DNA of 11,464 bases from an uncultured Opitutia bacterium (lineage in GTDB: Bacteria > Verrucomicrobiota > Verrucomicrobiia > Opitutales > UBA953), in NCBI GenBank assembly GCA_937875975.1, contig CALEEU010000326.1, positions 1 through 11,464 on the forward strand, read 5' to 3'. Position 1 is the stretch's first letter; the number at the start of each line of letters is the position of its first letter. A program made the translations under genes and the position numbers. Shown piece after piece: positions 7,297 to 11,464 of this stretch. The notes under the pieces are model-generated. The model saw only the letters and a program-made list of their open reading frames with translations, was not told the origin of the DNA and did not search any database.

Positions 7297-8701
7297 ACTG
7301 GGCGAACTTCTTGATGATGCCGCCGAAGGCGCCGTTCGAGAAGAAAACCACGCAGCGCGGGGACTGGTCCGACTTCACGAGGGCCGTGAGTTCGGTGAGC
7401 AGCGCGTCGTTCGAAGCCGGGGCGAAACCCTGCTTGCCGGCCGCCGTGATCGCGGTGGCGACGCCGGCGCTATCGAAGCGTTCCTCGCCGAGCTTGTCGG
7501 CGCGATGGGGAGGAGCCAGGAAGACCTCGTCGGCCTTCTTGAGCGCCTCCCGGAAGGCGTCCTGCATGACCTTGCGCGCAGCCGTGTTGCTGCGCGGCTC
7601 GAAGCAGGCGACGAGACGATGCTGCGGATAGCGGGCGCGCAGGGATTCGAGCGTCAGGTCGAGGGCCGTGGGATGGTGGCCGAAATCCTCGATCACCGTC
7701 AGGTCGGGACGGTCGACCAACACCTGCTGGCGTCCCTGCACGCCTTGGAAGGAGTTGAGCGCGTCGAGCTTGAGCTTGGTCGGATCCCGGGCGTCGAGCA
7801 GAAGTCCGGCGGAAACGGCCGCCATGGCGGCGTTACGGGCATTGAAGAGACCCGGCAGGGCCCACTTCACCCTGCCCCACTCCTTGCCCTTCCAGACCAG
7901 CGTGAAGGACGAGCCCGTCGGAGATTCCTTGAAGTCGGCGATGACGGCGTCGTTGCCGGCGTCCGTACCGACGCGGATGACCGGGGCCCAGGCGACGTTC
8001 TTCACCAGCCCGAGGACGTTGGCGTCGTCGCCATTGGCGACGATCGCGCCGTCGCGCGGGACGATGCGGATGACGTGGGAGAACGTGCGCAGGACGTCAT
8101 CGAGGTCACGGAAGATGTCGGCGTGATCGAACTCGCAGTTGTTGATCGCGAGGACGTGCGGCAGGTACTGAATGAACTTGCTGCGCTTGTCGAAGAAGGC
8201 CGTGTCGTATTCATCGCCCTCAATGACAAAGGGGCCGCCCTGCTTGCCGGGGTACGAAGAATCTGGAAGATCACGTGGGACGCCGCCGACGAGCCAGCCC
8301 GGCTCGGTTCCGTTGGCCTTGAGCAAGACCGCCGCCATGCAAGTCGTCGTGGTCTTACCATGTGTGCCGGCCACGACGACGTTGCGGCGTTCATTCAGCA
8401 AGCGGGTGCGCAGGAGTTCCGGAAGGGAGACGTAGGCTTGGGTACGGTTTTCAAGGAGCCACTCCACTTCGGGATGGCCGCGGGAGGCGACGTTGCCGAC
8501 GACGACCAGGTCCGGCTGCAGCTGGGCGAGGCGTTCGGCGGACCATCCTTCCAGGATGTCGACGCCGGCGCCACGAAGGTGTTCGGACATTGGCGGGTAG
8601 ATTCCCGTGTCGGAGCCCATGACCTCATGACCTAAGGCGCGCATCAGCAAGGCGGCGTTACCCATCGCCGTGCCGCAGATGCCCATGAAATAAATGCGCA
8701 T
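7289..8701 (-). CDS. mpl: UDP-N-acetylmuramate:L-alanyl-gamma-D-glutamyl-meso-diaminopimelate ligase Mpl
   Basis: The 470-residue cytoplasmic ligase joins the murein tripeptide recovered from the cell wall to UDP-MurNAc, a step of peptidoglycan recycling. It has the three-domain Mur ligase layout. The N-terminal UDP-binding Rossmann part shows GICGTAMGNAA at 7-17 and YPPMSEHL at 35-42. The central ATPase has the P-loop GTHGKTTTT at 112-120. EGDEYDTAFFDKRSKF at 161-176 and EFDHADIF at 190-197 are diagnostic for Mpl over MurC. The C-terminal domain has EDFGHHPTA at 338-346 and FEPRSNTA at 367-374. The usual Mpl reading is EDFAHHP, and the glycine seen here is MurC-like. The presence of Mpl implies meso-diaminopimelate peptidoglycan. 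The ATG at 8701 follows a terminator-like hairpin by only 9 nt and has no Shine-Dalgarno sequence. Confidence 0.95.
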   Translation of the reverse strand: MRIYFMGICGTAMGNAALLMRALGHEVMGSDTGIYPPMSEHLRGAGVDILEGWSAERLAQLQPDLVVVGNVASRGHPEVEWLLENRTQAYVSLPELLRTRLLNERRNVVVAGTHGKTTTTCMAAVLLKANGTEPGWLVGGVPRDLPDSSYPGKQGGPFVIEGDEYDTAFFDKRSKFIQYLPHVLAINNCEFDHADIFRDLDDVLRTFSHVIRIVPRDGAIVANGDDANVLGLVKNVAWAPVIRVGTDAGNDAVIADFKESPTGSSFTLVWKGKEWGRVKWALPGLFNARNAAMAAVSAGLLLDARDPTKLKLDALNSFQGVQGRQQVLVDRPDLTVIEDFGHHPTALDLTLESLRARYPQHRLVACFEPRSNTAARKVMQDAFREALKKADEVFLAPPHRADKLGEERFDSAGVATAITAAGKQGFAPASNDALLTELTALVKSDQSPRCVVFFSNGAFGGIIKKFAQSA

Positions 8702-8708
8702 AGGGCAG

Positions 8709-8734
8709 ATAAAAGCCCTCGGGAGGCCAAGGGC
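8709..8734 (-). terminator. Intrinsic-terminator-like hairpin just upstream of mpl
   Basis: On the minus strand GCCCTTGG (8734-8727) pairs with CCGAGGGC (8722-8715) around a 4-nt loop. This gives an 8-bp stem with one G-U pair, followed directly by TTTTAT (8714-8709). This fits a rho-independent terminator for transcripts arriving from hpf. Its end is 9 nt from the mpl start codon, so it either ends the hpf transcript or acts as an attenuator of mpl. Confidence 0.55.
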
Positions 8735-8741
8735 GAGAAAC

Positions 8742-8764
8742 TTAGGCGGCAGTGGGCCGCCTAA
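8742..8764. other. Perfect 9-bp inverted repeat (hairpin)
   Basis: TTAGGCGGC (8742-8750) and GCCGCCTAA (8756-8764) are exact reverse complements around a 5-nt loop. The structure can form on either strand. On the minus strand it is followed by GTTTCTC, a poor U-tract. It is the middle of three hairpins in a row before mpl. Confidence 0.6.
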
Positions 8765-8770
8765 ACAGGA

Positions 8771-8802
8771 GGACCCCGGTCACCTTGCGGCGGCCGGGGT
8801 CC
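8771..8802. other. Perfect 9-bp inverted repeat (hairpin), extendable to 11 bp
   Basis: GGACCCCGG (8771-8779) and CCGGGGTCC (8794-8802) are exact reverse complements. Two more inner pairs (one U-G, one C-G) can extend the stem to 11 bp with a 10-nt loop. On the minus strand it is followed by TCCTGTTT, only weakly U-rich. It marks the border between the repeat field and the other two hairpins. Confidence 0.6.
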
Positions 8803-8814
8803 GGTACCTACTTT

Positions 8815-8955
8815 GACTGTGCTGGCTTGGCTTACGTTGCCTGCTTCCTGACTGATGGTCCGTTACTTTCTCCGTCTGACTGGCTTTCCGTCTGTTTTCA
8901 CCGACTTCCGGCCATACCGACTTCGACTTTCACCGACTGACCAGCCCTCACCGAC
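8815..8955. repeat. Field of short degenerate repeats with a GACT core (AGTC on the minus strand)
   Basis: GACT begins at 8815, 8850, 8878, 8903, 8919, 8925 and 8935. In the denser half, ACCGACT begins at 8900, 8916 and 8932, exactly 16 bp apart, with a further ACCGAC at 8950. TCCGTCTG occurs at 8871 and 8887, also 16 bp apart. TTTCACCGACT occurs twice (8896 and 8928). Because 16 is not a multiple of three, the period argues against a coding repeat. The repeats are too short and too close together for CRISPR. Confidence 0.55.
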
Positions 8956-8978
8956 AACCGGCCGGCACGATACCGTCC

Positions 8979-9338
8979 TTACGCCGCGCGTCCCAGGTCG
9001 CCCAGGTCTGTCGGATGCGGATGATTCCTTTTCTCCTTATCCAGGCGATGGCGGCGGCGAAGCTGGCGATCGACCTTATCGATCAAAATATCGATGGATT
9101 TGTAGAGGTCGTCCGACTCCTCCCGGACGACGATGTCCGGGCCGGGAATCTCCAGCCTGATCTGGGCCCCGAACTCGCGACTATGGTCGCTGCAGCGGGT
9201 GTGGACGAGTTCGACGAGCACGCGGATGATCCGCGGGTTGTGGCGCAGCAGTCTTTCGACCTTGGCGCACACCGTTTCCTTCAGGGCGTCGGTGAGGTCC
9301 ATATGGACCCCCGTCACGACGATCGGAGCACTTGTCAT
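8979..9338 (-). CDS. hpf: Ribosome hibernation promoting factor, short form (HPF/RaiA, S30AE family)
   Basis: The 119-residue protein would bind the 30S subunit at the decoding centre and hold ribosomes inactive in stationary phase or starvation. It begins with the usual first strand (APIVVTGVHMDLTDALKETV) and continues through helix 1 with AKVERLLRHNP, the strands RVLVELVHTR and GAQIRLEIPGPDIVVREESDD, and the second helix LYKSIDILIDKVDRQLRRR. Basic residues cluster near the end (RQLRRRHRLDKEKR), as expected for rRNA contact. It lacks the C-terminal dimerisation domain of long HPF. The ATG at 9338 fits the family start; longer in-frame starts up to 9434 would add a non-family extension overlapping the next gene. 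A TTGACA-like -35 lies at the complement of 9380-9385, but no good -10 follows. Confidence 0.92.
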   Translation of the reverse strand: MTSAPIVVTGVHMDLTDALKETVCAKVERLLRHNPRIIRVLVELVHTRCSDHSREFGAQIRLEIPGPDIVVREESDDLYKSIDILIDKVDRQLRRRHRLDKEKRNHPHPTDLGDLGRAA

Positions 9339-9378
9339 GTGTGTTGTGTTTTTGGGGGTGACGTGAGACTCTGCGCCC
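9339..9378. promoter_or_regulatory. Short divergent intergenic region between hpf and the SDR gene
   Basis: Only 40 bp separate the two divergent start codons, so at least one promoter must reach into the neighbouring coding sequence. A perfect TTGACA lies on the minus strand across the SDR start codon (complement of 9380-9385). No convincing -10 stands at the expected distance for hpf. No ribosome-binding site is visible for either gene. Confidence 0.3.
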
Positions 9379-10197
9379 ATGTCAAAGAACAAGACCGTCG
9401 ATGATTTCTTCAGGAGTTTTTCCGTGGTCATCATATCAGGGGCTTCTTCCGGGATCGGACGCGCGATACTCTCGCGTATCAGTCATTCTGAGACCAAAGC
9501 CCTGGTGTTCAACCTTTCCCGCACCGCTCCGGAAGGCGTCCCGAATTCCCTGAACTTCACTCACCTTACCTGCGACCTCTCGCAACCCGCTGACATCGCG
9601 GCGGTTGTCTCCGGATTACGGAAACTAATGCCCCGAGAAGGCAGGATGCTACTGATTAATAACAGCGGCTTCGGTGCCTACGGGGAGTTTCCGGCGCCTG
9701 GCGTCGACCACACCTTGAAGATGATCGACGTCAATGTACGCGCGCCAGTCGAACTCACGGGACGGCTTTGGGACGAATTGAAGGCGCGCGGAGGCATGGT
9801 CGCCACCGTCGCCTCGCTCGCCGGCTTCCAGCCTACGCCGTTGATGACGACATATGCCGCGACAAAATCCTTCATGCTCGATTGGAGCGTCGCGCTCGAT
9901 GCCGAAGCGAAGCGACACGGTATCCGCTGTGTGGCGATCTGCCCCGGCCCGGTCTCGACGAATTTCTCCAAAGCCGCCGGCTTCGCGAGCTCGACCGGCC
10001 TCGGCGGGCAGACCTCAGAAGAATGTGCCGACGAAGCCGTCCGTGGCATGGCGGCTCATCGCCCGGTGGTCGTCACGGGCTGGAAGCATAAGATCCTGGC
10101 CGTCTTCTCGGCACGCCTACCTAAGCCTTGGGCGGCCGCGATCGGACTGCGCATGATCCAACGCCTCCGTCTGGACCGCTTCGTGAAGAAGGCCTGA
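9379..10197 (+). CDS. Short-chain dehydrogenase/reductase (classical SDR)
   Basis: The 272-residue protein is an NAD(P)(H)-dependent oxidoreductase with a Rossmann fold, probably cytoplasmic. The cofactor motif SGASSGIG is at 20-27. CDLS at 65-68 and NNSG at 94-97 follow, and the catalytic residues are Asn119, Ser146, Tyr159 and Lys163 (YAATK). The CPGPVSTNF motif at 188-196 is typical of classical SDRs. After the usual core the C-terminus carries a basic, partly hydrophobic tail (about 235-272), as in SDRs related to DltE or to uncharacterised membrane-associated reductases. The substrate cannot be predicted. It is divergent from hpf and its stop codon is 2 bp from the recN stop codon. Confidence 0.93.
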   Translation: MSKNKTVDDFFRSFSVVIISGASSGIGRAILSRISHSETKALVFNLSRTAPEGVPNSLNFTHLTCDLSQPADIAAVVSGLRKLMPREGRMLLINNSGFGAYGEFPAPGVDHTLKMIDVNVRAPVELTGRLWDELKARGGMVATVASLAGFQPTPLMTTYAATKSFMLDWSVALDAEAKRHGIRCVAICPGPVSTNFSKAAGFASSTGLGGQTSEECADEAVRGMAAHRPVVVTGWKHKILAVFSARLPKPWAAAIGLRMIQRLRLDRFVKKA

Positions 10198-10206
10198 GCC
10201 TACTTC
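10185..10206. other. Hairpin centred on the convergent SDR and recN stop codons
   Basis: GAAGAAGGC (10185-10193) pairs with GCCTACTTC (10198-10206) around the loop CTGA, giving eight pairs and one A-A mismatch. The loop holds most of the SDR stop codon, and the right arm contains the recN stop codon. The structure can form in both transcripts. There is no T-tract on either side, so bidirectional termination is only a guess. Confidence 0.3.
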
Positions 10207-11464
10207 GCGCCGTCGAGCAGTTCGCGGGCGTGGGAGAGCGCGACCTTGCTGGCACGGTCGCCGAGCATACGGGCGAGCTCAGACTCGCGGTCCTTGCGCT
10301 TACCATGGACCGGGGCGATCTCGACCGTCGTCGACTTATCATCCTGCGTCTTGGTCACGACGAGATGGGCATGGCCGAGCGCGGCGACCTGCGGGAGGTG
10401 CGTCACGCAAAAGACCTGGTGGCCCTTACCGAGGGCGGCGAGTTCACGACCGACCTGCGCACCGATCTCACCACCGACATTGGCATCCACCTCGTCGAAG
10501 ACCAGGACCGGGGTGCGGTCGACGGCGGCGAGCACCGTCTTCAAGGCCAGCATCACGCGAGCGGCTTCGCCACTGGACGCGATCTGGTCGAGCGGCAGCA
10601 GATCCTGGCCGGCGTTCGGGCAGAAAAGGAAGCGGACCGCATCAGCGCCTTGGGGTCCGAGTTCGGCGATGGCGACTTCGATGCGCAGGTCGGCCTTCTT
10701 GAAGCCGAGCGAGCCCAGCATCTTCCGGGCGGCGGTGGCGAGTTTCTCAGCCGCCTTCGTGCGGGCGGCGCGGAGGACTTCAGCCTGCTTGCGGAGATCC
10801 TTCTCCACCTTGGCCGCCTCGGCCTTGAGCGTCGTGACACGGGCCTCGACGTCCCCCTGTGAGGCCAAGCGACGACGGAGCGCCTCGCGCTTCTCGCGGA
10901 CCGCGTCGGCGCCCGGTCCATACTTACGACGGAATTCCAGCCAGAGGTTCATCTTCCCCTCGAGCTCCGCGGCCGACTCGTCGTCGGAGGAGAGCCCGCG
11001 GCCCAGACGAGCGAAGTCAGCGCGGATATCTTCGGCTTCGGCGGCGAGCGAGTTCAGGCGGTCGCGAAGCGCTTCGGCCTCGGCGTCGATGCGGGCGATG
11101 TCATCGCCAGCCTTGAGCAGTTTCGGGAGCACCTCGCCAAGTCCGTCGGAGCCTAGTCCCGACTCCAGCTGGCCGAGCAAGGCCGCGAGCTCTTGGGCAC
11201 GGGAAGAGCGGGCGTGGTCGCGTTCCAGCTTCGTGATGGCCTCTTCGGAGAGATCGAGCGAATCGAGCTTGTCGAGCTGCGAGCGAAGGAAGGCTGCTTC
11301 GTCTTCGGAAAGACGTTCGGCCGTGGCGGCTTCGGCCGCTTCACGGAGCAGGTCATTGCGCAGGCGCCAGCCGGAACGATAAGCAGCGAGAGCGGAGGCC
11401 AAGCCCGCGTGCAGATCGAGCATCTCCAGCTGGGTCTCTGCGCGCATCAATTTCTGCGGTTCGC
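10200..11464 (-). CDS. recN: DNA repair protein RecN, C-terminal part
   Basis: The frame runs open to the right edge, so the N-terminal Walker A part lies outside the window. About 420 residues are visible. RecN is an SMC-like ATPase that acts early in double-strand break repair. The visible part starts within the region after the first ATPase lobe (EPQK, then AETQLEMLDLHAGL). It continues as a long coiled coil rich in Ala, Glu, Arg and Leu (about 11400-10700) and ends in the second ATPase lobe. That lobe shows the signature motif as ASSGEAARVMLALK (10539-10580), Walker B LVFDEVDANVGG (10470-10505) and THLPQVAALGH. The usual RecN signature reads ASGGELSR, so the first glycine of SGGE is serine here. 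The family call rests on Walker B, HLPQVA and the C-terminal order. Confidence 0.93.
   Translation of the reverse strand, partial: EPQKLMRAETQLEMLDLHAGLASALAAYRSGWRLRNDLLREAAEAATAERLSEDEAAFLRSQLDKLDSLDLSEEAITKLERDHARSSRAQELAALLGQLESGLGSDGLGEVLPKLLKAGDDIARIDAEAEALRDRLNSLAAEAEDIRADFARLGRGLSSDDESAAELEGKMNLWLEFRRKYGPGADAVREKREALRRRLASQGDVEARVTTLKAEAAKVEKDLRKQAEVLRAARTKAAEKLATAARKMLGSLGFKKADLRIEVAIAELGPQGADAVRFLFCPNAGQDLLPLDQIASSGEAARVMLALKTVLAAVDRTPVLVFDEVDANVGGEIGAQVGRELAALGKGHQVFCVTHLPQVAALGHAHLVVTKTQDDKSTTVEIAPVHGKRKDRESELARMLGDRASKVALSHARELLDGAK

Larger units (their letters stand above)
8702..8978. other. 277-bp non-coding region between hpf and mpl
   Basis: No credible gene is seen here on either strand. 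Read on the minus strand, which is the direction of hpf and mpl, it begins after the hpf stop codon. It then holds a field of AGTC-containing repeats, a perfect hairpin at 8771-8802, a perfect hairpin at 8742-8764, and a hairpin plus U-tract at 8709-8734 just before mpl. It is by far the longest non-coding gap in an otherwise tightly packed window. It could be a long 3' end of hpf, a leader of mpl or an independent small RNA. I see no convincing promoter inside it. Confidence 0.6.

Noticed and set aside
7028..8635. 535-codon plus-strand open frame across the end of ribF and opposite mpl
   Set aside because: It overlaps two well-supported genes, is low in complexity (Arg/Ser then Val/Glu/Asp) and shows no domain.
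8815..8870. Possible SRP (4.5S) RNA on the minus strand, from a CAGTCAGGAAGCAG segment
   Set aside because: It lacks the apical GGAA hairpin and paired arms of SRP domain IV; only the AGCAG-like piece matches.
8871..8955. Possible CRISPR array from the 16-bp phased repeats
   Set aside because: The repeats are 7-11 bp with gaps of under 10 bp, no spacers of usual size, and no cas genes in the window.
8860..8978. Read-through of the hpf stop into a basic C-terminal extension
   Set aside because: The frame stays open for about 38 codons on the minus strand, but the repeats there have a 16-bp period that does not keep frame, and the sequence does not resemble the long-HPF dimerisation domain.
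8752..9160. Short plus-strand frames in and near the hpf-mpl gap
   Set aside because: They use the repeat field as coding sequence in unrelated frames, have no motifs, and one runs deep into hpf on the other strand.
9339..9434. Longer start for hpf adding 32 residues
   Set aside because: The extension would overlap the divergent SDR gene, and the family alignment begins at the ATG at 9338.

Overview
The window is a GC-rich stretch of bacterial chromosome that is almost fully coding. It holds eleven protein genes: nine complete, one cut at the left edge and one cut at the right edge. I found no tRNA, rRNA, insertion sequence, phage gene, CRISPR array or other sign of recent transfer. The gene set is a ClpC-type ATPase with a ClpP-docking loop, the murein-recycling ligase Mpl, a short ribosome hibernation factor, a NrnA-TruB-RibF operon, RecN and an exported FAD-dependent oxidoreductase. 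Together with the lack of recognisable Shine-Dalgarno sequences, this would suit a diderm of the Planctomycetota-Verrucomicrobiota-Chlamydiota group, most likely Verrucomicrobiota. That placement is inference from gene content, not from a marker gene.

Left part (1-4517), all on the minus strand. Read in the direction of transcription it holds clpC, a small DUF423 membrane protein starting 3 bp after the clpC stop, an unrecognised tryptophan-rich acidic protein, an exported two-cysteine glutathione peroxidase and the start of an exported FAD-dependent oxidoreductase. The order suggests a protein-quality and oxidative-stress neighbourhood, but only clpC-DUF423 is tightly spaced.

Middle (4518-7287), plus strand. 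A 156-bp divergent intergenic region separates clpC from nrnA, truB and ribF. These three genes are chained by two ATGA stop/start overlaps, so they are almost certainly one translationally coupled operon. They link small-RNA turnover, tRNA U55 pseudouridylation and FMN/FAD synthesis.

Right part (7289-11464). mpl (minus) converges on ribF with 1 bp between the stop codons. A 277-bp non-coding region (8702-8978) lies between mpl and hpf, which is transcribed toward it. hpf is divergent from an SDR oxidoreductase gene, 40 bp apart, and the SDR gene converges on recN with a 2-bp gap.

The genes themselves are ordinary housekeeping genes. The only stretch that may hold something undescribed is 8702-8978. 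On the strand of hpf and mpl it contains a field of repeated AGTC/AGTCGGT words, partly at 16-bp spacing, then two perfect hairpins, then a hairpin with a U-tract ending 9 nt before the mpl start codon. This could be the 3' end of the hpf transcript, a leader or attenuator controlling mpl, or a small RNA. Sequence alone cannot decide between these.
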